From Mycobacterium sp. PO1 (GTDB taxonomy: Bacteria; Actinomycetota; Actinomycetes; Mycobacteriales; Mycobacteriaceae): a stretch of 64,000 nt of DNA. Positions within the stretch are counted from its first letter, which is position 1, and each line of letters begins with the position of its first letter. Positions 31,790 to 42,608 of the stretch are shown piece by piece. A program made the translations under genes and the position numbers. Location of the stretch: positions 62,001-126,000 of the forward strand of contig NZ_BLTG01000024.1 in the NCBI RefSeq assembly GCF_017312405.1, read 5' to 3'. The notes under the pieces were generated by a model. That model did not search any database and had not been told where the DNA came from. It saw nothing but the letters and a program-made list of their open reading frames with translations.

Positions 31790-33877
31790 GTGACCACGCT
31801 CGAAGAGATCAACGCCCTCACCCGGCCGAACCACCCGGACGACTGGACGGAGGTGGACACCCGGGCCGTCGACACCGTGCGGGTGCTGGCCGCCGACGCG
31901 GTCCAGAAGGTCGGCAGCGGACACCCCGGCACTGCGATGAGCCTGGCGCCACTGGCCTACACGCTGTTCCAGCGGCAGATGAACCACGACCCCAGCGACA
32001 CCAGCTGGCTGGGTCGGGACCGGTTCGTGCTGTCCTGCGGTCACTCCAGCCTCACCCTCTACATCCAGCTCTATCTCGGTGGCTTCGGCCTGGAGCTGTC
32101 CGACATCCAGGCGCTGCGGACGTTCAAGTCCAAGACCCCCGGCCATCCCGAGTTCCGCCACACCCGAGGTGTGGAGATCACCACCGGCCCGCTCGGGCAG
32201 GGGCTGGCCTCGTCCGTGGGCATGGCGATGGCCTCACGTTACGAGCGCGGCCTGTTCGACCCTGACACGCCGTGGGGTGAGAGCCCGTTCGATCACTACA
32301 TCTACGTGATCGCCTCCGACGGCGACATCGAGGAGGGGGTCACCAGCGAGGCGTCCTCACTTGCGGGCACCCAACAGCTCGGCAATCTGATCGTGTTCTA
32401 CGACAAGAACCAGATCTCCATCGAGCACGACACCAACATCGCACTGTCCGAGGACGTCGCGGCACGCTACCGGGCCTACGGGTGGCACGTGCAGGAGATC
32501 GAGGGGGGCGAGAACGTCGTCGCGATCGAGCAGGCGATCGCCGAGGCCAAGAAGGTCACCGACAAGCCGTCGTTCATCGCGCTGCGCACGATCATCGGCT
32601 ATCCCGCACCCAACAAGATGAACACCGGCGGCGTGCACGGCTCCGCGCTCGGCGAGGACGAGGTCGCCGCCACGAAGAAGATCCTCGGGTTCGACCCCGA
32701 CCAGACCTTCGAGGTCAGCGAAGAGGTCATCGGGCACACCCGCAAACTCGTCGACCGCGGCCGCGAGGCACACCAGAAGTGGCAGTCGACATTCGACGCG
32801 TGGGCCGAGCGCGAACCCGAGCGCAAGAAGCTGCTGGACCGGCTGCTGGCCCAGGAGCTGCCCGACGGCTGGGACGCCGACATCACCTACTGGGAGCCGG
32901 GCTCCAAGGCGATGGCCACCCGCAAGGCCTTCGGCGAGGTGCTCAACGACGTCGCCCCCAAACTGCCCGAGCTCTGGGGCGGTTCCGCCGACCTGGCCGG
33001 CAGCAACAACACCACCATCGATGGGGTCAAATCCTTTGGACCACCCTCGATTTCCACCGACGACTTCACAGCCGACTGGTACGGCCGGGTGCTGCACTTC
33101 GGGGTGCGTGAGCACGCGATGGGTGCGATCCTGTCCGGGATCGTGCTGCACGGACCGACCCGCGCGTTCGGCGGCACGTTCCTGCAGTTCTCCGACTACA
33201 TGCGGCCGTCGGTCCGACTGGCCTCGCTGATGGACATCGACACCATCTACGTCTGGACCCACGACTCCATCGGCCTCGGCGAGGACGGCCCCACCCATCA
33301 GCCGATCGAGCACCTGGCGGCGCTGCGGGCCATTCCCAACCTGTCGGTGGTCCGGCCGGGCGATCCGAACGAGACCGCCTACGCCTGGCGCAGCATCATC
33401 GCCCGGGGCAACGGCAGCGGCCCGGTCGGTTTCATCCTGACCCGTCAGGGAATCCCGGTCCTGGAGGGCACCGACTCCGAAGGCGTCTCCCGTGGAGGTT
33501 ACGTACTGGGCGGCGACTCAGCCCAGGCCGACGTCATCCTCATCGCGACCGGCTCCGAACTGCAGATCGCGGTCGAGGCCAAGAAGATGCTGGCGGACAA
33601 GAACATCACCGCCGCCGTGGTGTCGATGCCCTGCATCGAATGGTTCGAATCGCAGCCGCAGGAATACCGCGACAGCGTGCTGCCGCCCACCGTGTCGGCG
33701 CGGGTGGCGGTCGAGGCCGGCATCGCCCAGAGCTGGTACAAGCTCGTCGGCGACTGCGGCGAGATCGTGTCCATCGAGCATTACGGCGAGTCCGCCGACG
33801 ACAAGACGCTGTTCCGTGAATTCGGCTTCACCCCAGAGGCTGTGGTGGCCGCCGCGGAACGCACGATGGCCAACTAG
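31790..33877 (+). CDS. tkt: Transketolase
   Basis: Encodes 695 aa, a thiamine-diphosphate enzyme of the non-oxidative pentose phosphate pathway. Typical motifs are [36 protein letters not shown] (ThDP/Mg binding), [12 protein letters not shown] and [23 protein letters not shown] 31790 has AAGGAG 8 nt upstream and gives the conserved start [12 protein letters not shown]. It is first gene of the tkt-tal-zwf-opcA-pgl operon; the 206-nt gap to ctaB holds the divergent promoters. Confidence 0.97.
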   Translation: MTTLEEINALTRPNHPDDWTEVDTRAVDTVRVLAADAVQKVGSGHPGTAMSLAPLAYTLFQRQMNHDPSDTSWLGRDRFVLSCGHSSLTLYIQLYLGGFGLELSDIQALRTFKSKTPGHPEFRHTRGVEITTGPLGQGLASSVGMAMASRYERGLFDPDTPWGESPFDHYIYVIASDGDIEEGVTSEASSLAGTQQLGNLIVFYDKNQISIEHDTNIALSEDVAARYRAYGWHVQEIEGGENVVAIEQAIAEAKKVTDKPSFIALRTIIGYPAPNKMNTGGVHGSALGEDEVAATKKILGFDPDQTFEVSEEVIGHTRKLVDRGREAHQKWQSTFDAWAEREPERKKLLDRLLAQELPDGWDADITYWEPGSKAMATRKAFGEVLNDVAPKLPELWGGSADLAGSNNTTIDGVKSFGPPSISTDDFTADWYGRVLHFGVREHAMGAILSGIVLHGPTRAFGGTFLQFSDYMRPSVRLASLMDIDTIYVWTHDSIGLGEDGPTHQPIEHLAALRAIPNLSVVRPGDPNETAYAWRSIIARGNGSGPVGFILTRQGIPVLEGTDSEGVSRGGYVLGGDSAQADVILIATGSELQIAVEAKKMLADKNITAAVVSMPCIEWFESQPQEYRDSVLPPTVSARVAVEAGIAQSWYKLVGDCGEIVSIEHYGESADDKTLFREFGFTPEAVVAAAERTMAN

Positions 33878-33916
33878 ACGGCCAACCAGACACAACGAGA
33901 GACCGAGGATCCGACC

Positions 33917-35035
33917 ATGACCCAGAACCAGAATCTGGCCGCACTGTCCGCTGCGGGCGTATCCGTGTGGCTCGACGACCTGTCCCGAGACCGGCTGCAG
34001 ACCGGCAACCTGCAAGAGCTGATCGACACCAAGTCGGTGGTCGGCGTGACCACCAACCCGTCGATCTTCCAGTCCGCGTTGTCCTCCGGCGACGCCTACG
34101 ACGAGCAGATCAACGAGTTGGCCGCGCGCGGCGCCGACGTCGAGGCCACCATCCGCACCGTCACCACCGACGACGTCCGCAACGCCTGTGACGTGCTGGC
34201 CAAGCAGTACGAGCAGTCCGACGGGGTGGACGGCAGGGTGTCCATCGAGGTGGATCCGCGGATGGCGCACGACACCGACAAGACGATCCTGCAGGCCATC
34301 GATCTGTGGAAGACCGTCGACCGCCCCAACCTGCTCATCAAGATCCCGGCCACGATGGCCGGCATTCCGGCGATCACCGCGGTGCTCGCGGAGGGCATCT
34401 CGGTGAACGTGACACTGATCTTCTCGGTCGAACGACACCGCATGGTGATGGACGCCTACCTGGCCGGCCTCGAGAAGGCCAAGGAGGCCGGCCACGATCT
34501 GTCCCGCATCCACTCGGTCGCCTCGTTCTTCGTCTCCCGCGTGGACACCGAGATCGACAAGCGCCTCGAGAGCATCGGCTCCGAGGAAGCAATGGCGCTG
34601 CGCGGCAAGGCTGCCGTGGCCAACGCCCGGCTGGCCTACGCCGCCTACGAAGAGGTGTTCCTCGGCGGCGACCGCTTCTCGGCGCTGCAGTCCTCCGGCG
34701 CCCGGGTGCAGCGTCCGCTGTGGGCGTCGACCGGTGTCAAGAACCCGGACTACTCCGACACGCTCTACGTGACCGAGCTCGTAGCACCCAACACGGTGAA
34801 CACCATGCCGGAGAAGACAATCGACGCCGTCGCCGACCACGGCGTGGTCACCGGTGACACGGTGACCGGCCGTGCCGCGGAGGCCCAGGAGGTCTTCGAC
34901 AAGCTCGCCGACATCGGCATCGACCTGCCCGATGTGTTCAAGGTGCTCGAAGACGAAGGTGTCGAGAAATTCGAGAAGTCCTGGCTGGAGCTGCTCGACG
35001 CCACCAAGGGACAACTCGATGCCGCCGGGAAGTGA
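33917..35035 (+). CDS. tal: Transaldolase
   Basis: Encodes 372 aa of the actinobacterial/cyanobacterial type. The Schiff-base lysine is Lys142 in NLLIKIPAT. Further signatures are [12 protein letters not shown] and [14 protein letters not shown]. It exchanges dihydroxyacetone units between sugar phosphates. It follows tkt by 39 nt; its end overlaps the likely zwf start by 17 nt. Confidence 0.97.
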   Translation: MTQNQNLAALSAAGVSVWLDDLSRDRLQTGNLQELIDTKSVVGVTTNPSIFQSALSSGDAYDEQINELAARGADVEATIRTVTTDDVRNACDVLAKQYEQSDGVDGRVSIEVDPRMAHDTDKTILQAIDLWKTVDRPNLLIKIPATMAGIPAITAVLAEGISVNVTLIFSVERHRMVMDAYLAGLEKAKEAGHDLSRIHSVASFFVSRVDTEIDKRLESIGSEEAMALRGKAAVANARLAYAAYEEVFLGGDRFSALQSSGARVQRPLWASTGVKNPDYSDTLYVTELVAPNTVNTMPEKTIDAVADHGVVTGDTVTGRAAEAQEVFDKLADIGIDLPDVFKVLEDEGVEKFEKSWLELLDATKGQLDAAGK

Positions 35036-36575
35036 CCTCCCGGCCGTGACGACTCCATGGCACAACCCGCTACGGGACAAGCGCGACAAGCGCATGCCCC
35101 GCATCGCCGGCCCGTGCGGCGTGGTGATCTTCGGCGTGACCGGTGACCTGGCACGCAAGAAGTTGATGCCGGCGATCTATGACCTCGCCAACCGGGGCTT
35201 GCTGCCGCCGTCGTTCGCCCTGGTGGGTTTCGCACGCCGGGACTGGGCCGACGAGGACTTCGGCCAGGTGGTCTACGAGGCCGTCCAGCAGCACGCGCGC
35301 ACCCCGTTTCGTCAAGAGGTGTGGGACCGGCTGGCCGAAGGTTTCCGCTTCGTGCAGGGCACGTTCGACGACGACGCGGCCTTCGAGCGGCTCGCCGAGA
35401 CGCTGAACAAGCTCGACGCCGAACGCGGCACCGGCGGGAATCACGCTTTCTACCTGTCCATCCCGCCCAAGGCGTTCCCCGTCGTGTGTGAACAGCTGCA
35501 GAAGTCGGGCTTGGCCCGTCCGCAGGAGGACCGGTGGAGCCGGGTCGTGATCGAGAAGCCGTTCGGGCACGATCTGGCCAGCGCCCGCGAGCTCAACGCG
35601 GTGGTCAACAGCGTCTTTCCCGAGGAGTCGGTGTTCCGTATCGACCACTATCTCGGCAAGGAGACGGTGCAGAACATCCTGGCGCTGCGGTTCGCCAACG
35701 AGCTCTACGAGCCGATCTGGAACGCCCACTACGTCGACCATGTCCAGATCACGATGGCCGAGGACATCGGCCTGGGCGGCCGGGCCGGCTACTACGACGG
35801 GATCGGCGCTGCGCGCGACGTCATCCAGAACCACCTCATTCAGCTGCTGGCGCTGACGGCGATGGAGGAACCTGTCAGCTTCGGTCCGCACGAGCTGCAG
35901 GCCGAGAAGATCAAGGTGCTCTCGGCGACCCGGCCGCTTCAGCCGTTGAATCTGACCTCGGCGCGCGGCCAGTATTCGGCGGGCTGGCAGGGCAACGAGA
36001 AGGTGCCGGGCCTGCTCGACGAGGGCGGCTTCTCCCCCGAGTCCACGACCGAGACGTTCGCCGCGATCACCCTCGAGGTGGACACCCGGCGCTGGGCGGG
36101 GGTGCCGTTCTTCCTGCGCACCGGAAAACGACTGCCGCGTCGTGTCACCGAGGTGGCGTTGGTGTTCAAGCGTGCCCCGCATCTGCCGTTCGACTCCACG
36201 ATGACCGAGGAGCTCGGCAAGAACGCACTGGTGCTGCGGATCCAGCCGGACGAAGGCATCACGATGCGGTTCGGCTCCAAGGTGCCCGGCAGCGCGATGG
36301 AGGTCCGAGATGTGAACATGGACTTCTCCTACGGCTCGGCGTTCGCCGAGGACTCCCCGGAAGCCTATGAGCGGCTGATCCTCGATGTCCTGCTCGGCGA
36401 GCCGTCGTTGTTCCCGGTCAACGCCGAGGTCGAATTGTCCTGGAAGATCCTCGATCCGGTGTTGGACGCGTGGGCCGGGCAAGGGCGTCCGGAGCCCTAC
36501 GAGTCGGGTACGTGGGGCCCGCCGTCGGCATTCGAGATGGTGCATCGGCTGGACCGGGAATGGAGGCGGCCGTGA
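35019..36575 (+). CDS. zwf: Glucose-6-phosphate 1-dehydrogenase
   Basis: Encodes 518 aa, close to Zwf2 of M. tuberculosis (514). The NADP-binding motif is [12 protein letters not shown] and the active-site motif is RIDHYLGKE at residues 207-215. It makes 6-phosphogluconolactone and NADPH. ATG 35019 lies inside tal with AGGGA about 8 nt upstream; GTG 35046 just after tal is an alternative start giving a 9-residue shorter N-terminus. It is immediately upstream of its partner opcA. Confidence 0.96.
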   Translation: MPPGSDLPAVTTPWHNPLRDKRDKRMPRIAGPCGVVIFGVTGDLARKKLMPAIYDLANRGLLPPSFALVGFARRDWADEDFGQVVYEAVQQHARTPFRQEVWDRLAEGFRFVQGTFDDDAAFERLAETLNKLDAERGTGGNHAFYLSIPPKAFPVVCEQLQKSGLARPQEDRWSRVVIEKPFGHDLASARELNAVVNSVFPEESVFRIDHYLGKETVQNILALRFANELYEPIWNAHYVDHVQITMAEDIGLGGRAGYYDGIGAARDVIQNHLIQLLALTAMEEPVSFGPHELQAEKIKVLSATRPLQPLNLTSARGQYSAGWQGNEKVPGLLDEGGFSPESTTETFAAITLEVDTRRWAGVPFFLRTGKRLPRRVTEVALVFKRAPHLPFDSTMTEELGKNALVLRIQPDEGITMRFGSKVPGSAMEVRDVNMDFSYGSAFAEDSPEAYERLILDVLLGEPSLFPVNAEVELSWKILDPVLDAWAGQGRPEPYESGTWGPPSAFEMVHRLDREWRRP

Positions 36576-36606
36576 CGAGCGCTTGCGCGAGGAACCGGGG
36601 GCCCCG

Positions 36607-37518
36607 ATGATCGTCGAACTTCCCGACACCACCACTGCCGAGATCAACAAGAAGATCACCGGGCTTCGTGAAGAGGGCGGCGCGCTGACGCTGGGCCGGG
36701 TGCTGACCCTCGTCATCGCCCCCGACAGCGAGGAGACGCTGCAGAGCGCGATCGACGCCGCCACGTTCGCCAGTCGTGAGCATCCCTGCCGGGTGATCGC
36801 AGCACTGGCCGGTGACGGCGACGCCGCTGACTCGCGGCTCGACGCCGAGCTGCGAGTCGGCCGTGACGCCGGAGCGGGTGAGGTCGTGGTGCTGCGTCTG
36901 CACGGCGAACTGTCCGCGCAGCCCTCGGCAGTCGTTCTGCCGTTCCTGCTGCCCGACACCCCGGTGGTGGCGTGGTGGCCTGACACCGCGCCGCAGGTGC
37001 CGGCCGAGGATCCGTTGGGCAGGTTGGCGATCCGGCGGATCACCAACGCGACCGACGCCCCCGATCCGCTGGCCGCGATCAAGAGTCGCCTGCCCGGCTA
37101 TCACCCCGGCGACACCGACCTGGCGTGGAGTCGCATCACCTACTGGCGCGCGCTGCTGGCCTCGGCCATCGACGAGCCGCCGCATGAGCCGATCCGTTCA
37201 GCAGTGGTGTCGGGACTGAAGTCCGAGCCCGCGCTGGACATGCTGGCCGGCTGGCTGGCCAGCCGCATCGACGGCACGGTGACCCGGTCGGTCGGCACGC
37301 TCAAGGTGGAGCTGCACCGGGATCACGACACCGTCACGCTCAGCCGACCGCAGGAGGGTGTTACGGCGACGCTGAGCCGCACGTCGCGGCCCGTGGCGCT
37401 GGTTCCACTGGCAAGAAGAGATGTCCCTGAATGCCTCGCCGAGGAGATGCGTCGGCTCGATGCCGACGAGATCTATCGCGAGGCGCTGACCGGAATCGAC
37501 AAGGTGTCCTATCAATGA
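36607..37518 (+). CDS. opcA: OpcA, glucose-6-phosphate dehydrogenase assembly protein
   Basis: Encodes 303 aa of the OpcA family ([37 protein letters not shown]). OpcA is needed for full activity of Zwf in cyanobacteria and actinobacteria. It lies 31 nt after zwf and overlaps pgl by 4 nt (ATGA), in the usual operon order. There are no catalytic residues to point to. Confidence 0.94.
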   Translation: MIVELPDTTTAEINKKITGLREEGGALTLGRVLTLVIAPDSEETLQSAIDAATFASREHPCRVIAALAGDGDAADSRLDAELRVGRDAGAGEVVVLRLHGELSAQPSAVVLPFLLPDTPVVAWWPDTAPQVPAEDPLGRLAIRRITNATDAPDPLAAIKSRLPGYHPGDTDLAWSRITYWRALLASAIDEPPHEPIRSAVVSGLKSEPALDMLAGWLASRIDGTVTRSVGTLKVELHRDHDTVTLSRPQEGVTATLSRTSRPVALVPLARRDVPECLAEEMRRLDADEIYREALTGIDKVSYQ

Positions 37519-38246
37519 AACCGACCATCGAAACCTACTCCGACAGCACGGCGCTGGTCGCTGCCGCAGGCGACCGGCTGGTGTCGGCCATCGCCTCGAC
37601 GATCGAGGAGCACGGTTCAGCCTCGATCGTGCTGACCGGCGGCGGCACCGGGATAGGGCTGCTCGAACGGGTGCGCGAACGCGCCGGCGAGATCGACTGG
37701 GCGAAGGTGCACATCTATTGGGGTGACGAACGTTTCGTACCCTCCGACGACGACGAGCGCAACGACAAGCAGGCCCGCGAGGCGCTGCTCGACCACATCG
37801 ACATCCCACCGGTCAACGTGCATTCGATGGCTGCCTCCGACGGCGAGTTCGGCGACGACCTCGACGCGGCCGCCGGTGGGTACGAGCAGCTGCTCGCCGA
37901 GACGTTCGTCGACCCCGCCACCGAATTCGACATTCATCTGCTCGGCATGGGCGGTGAGGGCCACGTCAACTCGTTGTTCCCCGACTCTGCGGCGGTGCGC
38001 GAGACCGAGCGGATGGTGGTCGGCGTCACCGACTCCCCCAAGCCACCGCCGCGCCGGATCACGTTGACCCTGCCCGCGGTTCGGCGCTCCCGGCAGGTGT
38101 GGCTGGTGGTCTCCGGCGAGGGGAAGGCCGACGCGGTGGCCGCTGCGGTCAACGGCGCCGAACCGACGGAGGTGCCGGCCGCCGGGGCGGTCGGCTCCGA
38201 GGCGACGGTCTGGCTGCTCGACGAGGCCGCCGCCGCCAAGCTCTGA
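37515..38246 (+). CDS. pgl: 6-Phosphogluconolactonase
   Basis: Encodes 243 aa (DevB/Pgl family). Motifs are [37 protein letters not shown] and [16 protein letters not shown]. It hydrolyses the lactone made by Zwf. ATG 37515 overlaps opcA (ATGA), implying coupling. It is last in the pentose-phosphate operon; a long perfect inverted repeat follows 18 nt after its stop. Confidence 0.96.
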   Translation: MKPTIETYSDSTALVAAAGDRLVSAIASTIEEHGSASIVLTGGGTGIGLLERVRERAGEIDWAKVHIYWGDERFVPSDDDERNDKQAREALLDHIDIPPVNVHSMAASDGEFGDDLDAAAGGYEQLLAETFVDPATEFDIHLLGMGGEGHVNSLFPDSAAVRETERMVVGVTDSPKPPPRRITLTLPAVRRSRQVWLVVSGEGKADAVAAAVNGAEPTEVPAAGAVGSEATVWLLDEAAAAKL

Positions 38247-38264
38247 CTCTCCAAGGCGCTCTCC

Positions 38265-38329
38265 CCGTTGAGACTGCGCTGGCGGCGGACGTCACTCGAA
38301 CTTCGTCGCCGTGGCCGCAGTCTCAACGG
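38265..38329. terminator. 14-bp perfect inverted repeat after pgl
   Basis: CCGTTGAGACTGCG (38265-38278) and CGCAGTCTCAACGG (38316-38329) are exact reverse complements separated by 37 nt. The inner flanks are GC-rich and could extend the stem. It lies between convergent genes (pgl and the small secreted protein), so a two-way terminator is plausible, although no T-run follows. A similar right-arm sequence (GCAGTCTCGAC) recurs at 38903-38913. Confidence 0.5.
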
Positions 38330-38340
38330 TGTGCGGAGCT

Positions 38341-38432
38341 CCGCTCAGCGGACTTCTGCCTGATTATCCGCTCAGCGGACTCCTGCCTGATTATCCGCTC
38401 AGCGGACTCTTGCCTGTTTATCCGCTCAGCGG
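38341..38432. repeat. 27-bp tandem repeat reaching into the 3' end of a secreted-protein gene
   Basis: Three 27-bp units begin at 38341, 38368 and 38395, and a fourth partial unit at 38422. Each unit starts with CCGCTCAGCGG, which can fold as CCGCT-c-AGCGG. The TCA in the fourth unit is, on the minus strand, the stop codon of the small secreted protein (38426-38428). The array therefore repeats the end of that gene and its downstream flank. Confidence 0.9.
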
Positions 38433-38728
38433 ATGTCGACGTAGTAGACCTGGCCGGTGACGACGTCCTGGCGGTTGTCGTCGTTGTAGCCGGTGTTGGG
38501 CACGGTGCCGCGCAGGGCCGGTCCGGGCTGGACGGCGACGACGGTCGCCTGCGACAGCGGGGTGTCGGACAGGCGGTTGACGATGACGCGGTTGCCGTCG
38601 GCTTCGAGCTGGCTGATGGTCTGCTGGGCATCGGAGCCACTGGGTGCGGCGGCGGCGGGGGCGGCCAGTCCCAGGACGGCGGCGGTCAATCCGGCAGCGG
38701 CGGCGGTGGCGACAGTGATGCTCTTCAT
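38426..38728 (-). CDS. Small secreted protein, unknown function
   Basis: Encodes 100 aa. A signal peptide (1-28, ending PAAAAPSG) leads to a mature part of about 72 residues with SQLEADGNRVIVNRLSDTPLSQATVVAVQPG and a C-terminal VYYVDIR. This looks like the small secreted proteins of unknown role common in mycobacteria. There are no cysteines. ATG 38728 has GAGGA 6-7 nt upstream. It stands alone; its stop codon is part of a 27-bp tandem repeat. Confidence 0.82.
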   Translation of the reverse strand: MKSITVATAAAAGLTAAVLGLAAPAAAAPSGSDAQQTISQLEADGNRVIVNRLSDTPLSQATVVAVQPGPALRGTVPNTGYNDDNRQDVVTGQVYYVDIR

Positions 38729-38947
38729 CTCGGTTCCTCTTTCCGATCTTGAGTTCTGCCCGGTGTAACCCGCAGGTCAGGCCGTTGATTTCCACTGGCA
38801 GAAAGTGACCGGCCGCTGGCAGGAATGCACTTCACAACGGCCGGCCACATCCGTTCACACTGCGGTGGCCGCGCTTCCCTCTCGCACTTTCCCGCGGTGG
38901 CTGCAGTCTCGACGCCGGGGCACTGCCGGTTCGGCGCGCCGAGTCGT

Positions 38948-38953
38948 CATACT
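38948..38953 (+). promoter_or_regulatory. -10 element of the coiled-coil protein gene, leaderless
   Basis: CATACT is followed by 6 nt (tgcgtc) and ATG 38960. There is no Shine-Dalgarno sequence. The layout fits a leaderless transcript. Confidence 0.5.
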
Positions 38954-38959
38954 TGCGTC

Positions 38960-39334
38960 ATGGCAGACAGAGGTGACCGACCGGTCCGGACCGGCCCGGA
39001 ACGGATCCGCAAACTCGCGCAGGCGGCGCTGAACGCCGACGTCACCGTCGAGCAGGTCGACACCATCCTGGAGGGTCTCAGCGAGACGCTCGAGGACCTC
39101 AACCATTCGACCGGCAATCTGGACGCCACTCTGGAGCGGTTCAACGAGACCATCAACCAGATCAACGAGTTGGCTCCTCGCCTGCACGACGTCGTCGACC
39201 GGATGGAAGGGGTCGTCGCTCGCGTCGAGCGCATCGTCGAGATGGGCGAATCGGTCATCTCCCCGCTCGCGGCCACCGAGCAGGTCGTGCGTGGCGCCAT
39301 CGACCGGGTGCGACGCACCGCGGGACTGCAGTAA
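38960..39334 (+). CDS. Rv1444c-type helical protein, unknown function
   Basis: Encodes 124 aa, almost entirely predicted helix with heptad-like spacing (LSETLEDLNHSTGNLDATLERFNETINQINELAPRLHDVVDRM), i.e. a coiled coil. It has no signal peptide or clear membrane span. It lies between the pentose-phosphate operon and ppc and converges on ppc with a 6-nt gap. In M. tuberculosis a homologue follows devB/pgl. Function unknown. Confidence 0.8.
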   Translation: MADRGDRPVRTGPERIRKLAQAALNADVTVEQVDTILEGLSETLEDLNHSTGNLDATLERFNETINQINELAPRLHDVVDRMEGVVARVERIVEMGESVISPLAATEQVVRGAIDRVRRTAGLQ

Positions 39335-39340
39335 GACCGC

Positions 39341-42145
39341 TCAGCCGCTGTTGCGCAGCGCCGTCGCCAGCCCACTCATGGTCAGCAGGATCCCTCGCTG
39401 GACCAACTCGTCCTCGTCGCCGGAGCGGTAGCGGCGCAGCAACTCCACCTGCAGGTGGTTCAGCGGCTCGAGGTACGGGAACCGGTTGAACACCGAGCGG
39501 GCCAGCGCCGGGTTGTCGGCCAGCAGATCGTCCTGCCCGGTGATCAGCGCGTGCATCCGGATCGTCCGCGCGTGCTCGTCGGCGATCTTGTCGAACACCC
39601 GCCGCCGAAGGTCTTCGTCGTCGACCAACTCCGAATATCTGGCCGCCAGGCCGAGATCAGACTTGGCCAGCACCTGGGCCATGTTGGACAGCACGGTGGT
39701 GAAGAACGGCCAGCGCTGATAGAGGTCCTGCAGCACGGCCAGCCGCGCATCCGGGTCCTCGCCGTCGGCGATCCACTGTTCGAAGGCGCTGCCGGTGCCG
39801 TACCAGCCCGGCAGCATCACCCGCGACTGGCTCCAGGCCAGCACCCACGGGATCGCGCGGAGGTCCGAGATCTGGGTGGTCGGTTTCCGTGACGTGGGCC
39901 GGCTGCCGATGTTCAGCGCGCCGATCTCACTGACCGGTGTCGAGGCTTTGAAGTAGTCGACGAAACCCGGTGTCTCATGCACCAATTCGGCGTAGGCGCG
40001 CTGTGCCCTGGCAGCGAGGTCGTCGAGCACCGCGTAGGCCTCTTCCGACGATTGCCCCAGACCCTCGGTGTCCAGCAGGGTGGCCTCCAGTGTGGCGGCC
40101 AGCAGGGTTTCCAGGTTACGGCGGGCGATCTGCGGTTCGGCGTACTTGGCGGCGATCACCTCGCCCTGCTCGGTCAGCCGCAGCGAGCCCCGCACCGCAC
40201 CGGGCGGCTGCGCCAGGATGGCGTCGTAACTGGGCCCCCCGCCGCGGCCCACCGTCCCGCCGCGACCGTGGAACAACCGCAGCCGGATACCGGTCTTACG
40301 GGCCGACTCCACGAGATCGAGTTCCGCGCGGTAGAGCGCCCAGTTGGCCGCCAGGTAGCCACCGTCCTTGTTGGAGTCGGAGTAGCCCAGCATCACCTCC
40401 TGGCTGTCACCCCGCGCGGTGACCAGAGCGCGGTACAACGGAAGGTCCAGCGCCGCCTCCAGAATCGACGACCCGCGCTGCAGATCGTCGATGGTCTCGA
40501 ACAGCGGCACGATCCCGACCGCGGCGTGAGGCTGATCACCCGAGGCGTCCAGCAGCCCGGCCTCCTTGAGCAGGATGGCGGGTTCGAGCATGTCCGACAC
40601 CGACTGGCACATCGAGATGATGTAGTTCGGCACCGCCTGCGGCCCGAACACGTGCACGGCGCGTGCCGCGGCCCTGACGATGCCCAGCTCCTTGCGCGCC
40701 AGCTCGGACAGGTCGGCCTCCGGGCGCACCAGCGGTCGCCGGGTGCCCAGTTCGGCGGCGAGCAGCTCGACGCGCTCCGGTTCGCTCAGCGACGCGTAGT
40801 CGTCGTGCACCCCCGCCCAGGCGAACAACTCGGCGATGACCTCCTCGTGCACGTCGGAGTTCTGCCGCATGTCCAGCCCGGAGAGGTGAAACCCGAACAC
40901 CCGCACCGATTCCCGCAGCCGGCACAACCGATCGTCGGCGAGCACCGCGCTGCCGTTGGCGCGCAGCGAGTCGTCGACCACATCGAGGTCGGCCAGCAAC
41001 TCGGCCGGCGTCTGGTAGGGCGACATACCCAGGTCGAGCTCGTGCTCGGGTTGTTCGTCGAGGATCTGCTGGGCCGTCGCCGTGAGCCGCGCATGGATGA
41101 CCCGAAGGGCCCGACGGTAGGGCTCGTCCTCGCGGGCCGGCTCATGGCAGGCGTCGGCGAGGGCGGCCAGCCCGTCGCTGATGTGCACCAGACGCACCGA
41201 CATCGACAACTCCTGCTGGAGCGCAGTGAGCTCACCGAAGTAATACGCGAATGCGGTGAATGCGGCGCGGCCGGTGGCCAGCCGCACCACCTCGGCGGTC
41301 ACGTTCGGGTTGCCGTCCCGGTCGCCTCCGATCCACGATCCGGGGCGCAGGATCGGCTCGGCCAGCAGATCGGTGTCGGGCCAGCGGGCCTGCAGCGCCG
41401 CGCGCACCTGCGCATTGACCTGTGGAATGACCTCGAAGAACGCTGCTGCGTAGTACCGCAGGCCGGTTTCGATCTCGTCCTGGATCTTGAGCCGGGACAG
41501 CCGGATCAGCGCGGTCTGCCACAGCGTGAGGATGTGGCGGCGCAACTCGGTCTCGATGTCGCGGCCTTCCTCGGTCCTGGCCAGGCCGTGCAGCCGCATC
41601 CGCATCAACTCGGTGATGCGGTGCTGGGTGTCGAACACGGTGCGTCGTCGCGTCTCGGTGGGATGCGCGGTGATGACGGGCGACACCAGCGCGCCGACCA
41701 GCGCGTCGGCGACGATGTCGGGATCCAGGTTCGCCGTGTCGAGTTTGAGATAGGTGGCGGCCAGGCTGCTGTCCTGGGGCGGTTCACCGGCGGCCTCGTG
41801 GACTGCCCGGCGACGCTCGCGATGGATGTCCTCGGCCACGTTGGCCAGCAGTGCGAAGTGGGTGAAGGCGCGGATGACGGGGATGGCCTGGTGAACATCG
41901 ATGCCGTCGAATAGCGAGACGATGTCGGCGCGGTCGATCTCGGAGCGACGCACCCGAAACGACTCCACCCGGGCGCGTTCTACCAGGTCGAAGACGGTGT
42001 CACCGTTCTGGTCGCGAACGGTCTCTCCCAGGATCGCGCCGAGCAGGCGGATGTCCTCACGCATCGGCTCCGTCGCTTCCCGTCCCACCTGGGTGCGGAG
42101 GACAGAACCGATCGGTGCCAGTGCGATATCGGGAGACTCAGCCAT
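39341..42145 (-). CDS. ppc: Phosphoenolpyruvate carboxylase
   Basis: Encodes 934 aa. It carboxylates phosphoenolpyruvate to oxaloacetate, refilling the TCA cycle. Catalytic regions are [14 protein letters not shown] (His) and [20 protein letters not shown]. The C-terminus ends LRNSG, near the usual xNxG. ATG 42145 has a GATACT -10 (42157-42152) exactly 6 nt upstream and no Shine-Dalgarno, so it is probably leaderless. The gene is known in fast-growing mycobacteria; I recall none in M. tuberculosis H37Rv. Confidence 0.96.
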   Translation of the reverse strand: MAESPDIALAPIGSVLRTQVGREATEPMREDIRLLGAILGETVRDQNGDTVFDLVERARVESFRVRRSEIDRADIVSLFDGIDVHQAIPVIRAFTHFALLANVAEDIHRERRRAVHEAAGEPPQDSSLAATYLKLDTANLDPDIVADALVGALVSPVITAHPTETRRRTVFDTQHRITELMRMRLHGLARTEEGRDIETELRRHILTLWQTALIRLSRLKIQDEIETGLRYYAAAFFEVIPQVNAQVRAALQARWPDTDLLAEPILRPGSWIGGDRDGNPNVTAEVVRLATGRAAFTAFAYYFGELTALQQELSMSVRLVHISDGLAALADACHEPAREDEPYRRALRVIHARLTATAQQILDEQPEHELDLGMSPYQTPAELLADLDVVDDSLRANGSAVLADDRLCRLRESVRVFGFHLSGLDMRQNSDVHEEVIAELFAWAGVHDDYASLSEPERVELLAAELGTRRPLVRPEADLSELARKELGIVRAAARAVHVFGPQAVPNYIISMCQSVSDMLEPAILLKEAGLLDASGDQPHAAVGIVPLFETIDDLQRGSSILEAALDLPLYRALVTARGDSQEVMLGYSDSNKDGGYLAANWALYRAELDLVESARKTGIRLRLFHGRGGTVGRGGGPSYDAILAQPPGAVRGSLRLTEQGEVIAAKYAEPQIARRNLETLLAATLEATLLDTEGLGQSSEEAYAVLDDLAARAQRAYAELVHETPGFVDYFKASTPVSEIGALNIGSRPTSRKPTTQISDLRAIPWVLAWSQSRVMLPGWYGTGSAFEQWIADGEDPDARLAVLQDLYQRWPFFTTVLSNMAQVLAKSDLGLAARYSELVDDEDLRRRVFDKIADEHARTIRMHALITGQDDLLADNPALARSVFNRFPYLEPLNHLQVELLRRYRSGDEDELVQRGILLTMSGLATALRNSG

Positions 42146-42204
42146 CCCCCAAGTATCGAGGGCGAGCCCATCGACTGCATGACGAGCCCCCTGCGGGGAC
42201 CCCG

Positions 42205-42274
42205 CCCCGACGCACAACGCCCGGTCACGACGGTGACCAGCCCCCGACGCACAATGCCCGGTAACGACGGTGAC
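42205..42274. repeat. Two-copy direct repeat between secG and ppc
   Basis: A 33-nt segment at 42205-42237 recurs at 42242-42274 with two mismatches, a 37-bp period. Both copies contain GACGCACAA and CGACGGTGAC. It lies upstream of ppc and downstream of secG. Function unknown; it may bind a regulator or be a duplicated terminator flank. Confidence 0.8.
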
Positions 42275-42288
42275 GTCGGACCGGGCAT
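42254..42288 (-). terminator. Hairpin between secG and ppc
   Basis: ATGCCCGGT (42254-42262) pairs perfectly with ACCGGGCAT (42280-42288) across a 17-nt loop. It begins 15 nt past the secG stop in the direction of secG transcription. There is no U-tract, which is common for mycobacterial terminators. Confidence 0.5.
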
Positions 42289-42302
42289 GCGGTGTCGCAG
42301 GG

Positions 42303-42536
42303 TCAGCTGTACTTGATCTGTAGCGCCATCCCGATGATGGCGACCACCCAGATGCCGGTGACGAACAGCGTCAACCGGTCCAGGTTCTTCTCGACCACCG
42401 TGGAGCCGGACAGGCTGGACTGCACACCGCCACCGAACAGGCTGGACAGACCGCCACCCTTGGCGCGATGCAGCAGGACCAGGAGCACAACCAGCACGCT
42501 GGTCACGACCAGGATGATCTGCAGGGCCAATTCCAT
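42303..42536 (-). CDS. secG: Preprotein translocase subunit SecG
   Basis: Encodes 77 aa with two membrane segments (about 4-22 and 54-73) joined by a Gly/Ser loop ([20 protein letters not shown]) typical of SecG. It supports SecYE-mediated export. ATG 42536 has a TAGTCT -10 (42549-42544) 7 nt upstream, suggesting its own leaderless promoter although tpiA precedes it by 72 nt. Confidence 0.95.
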   Translation of the reverse strand: MELALQIILVVTSVLVVLLVLLHRAKGGGLSSLFGGGVQSSLSGSTVVEKNLDRLTLFVTGIWVVAIIGMALQIKYS

Positions 42537-42608
42537 GGCGGCCAGACTACAGGGTGGGCAGTCCGCCCTCCCAAATCGACCCTGAGAAATCGGCCATGAG
42601 AACCGGCC

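Noticed and set aside
38341..38432. CRISPR or insertion-sequence end
   Set aside because: Repeats are contiguous 27-bp copies without spacers, and no transposase is nearby.
39977..41914. A 645-codon rightward open frame inside ppc
   Set aside because: Pure antisense of the conserved carboxylase; composition typical of shadow frames.
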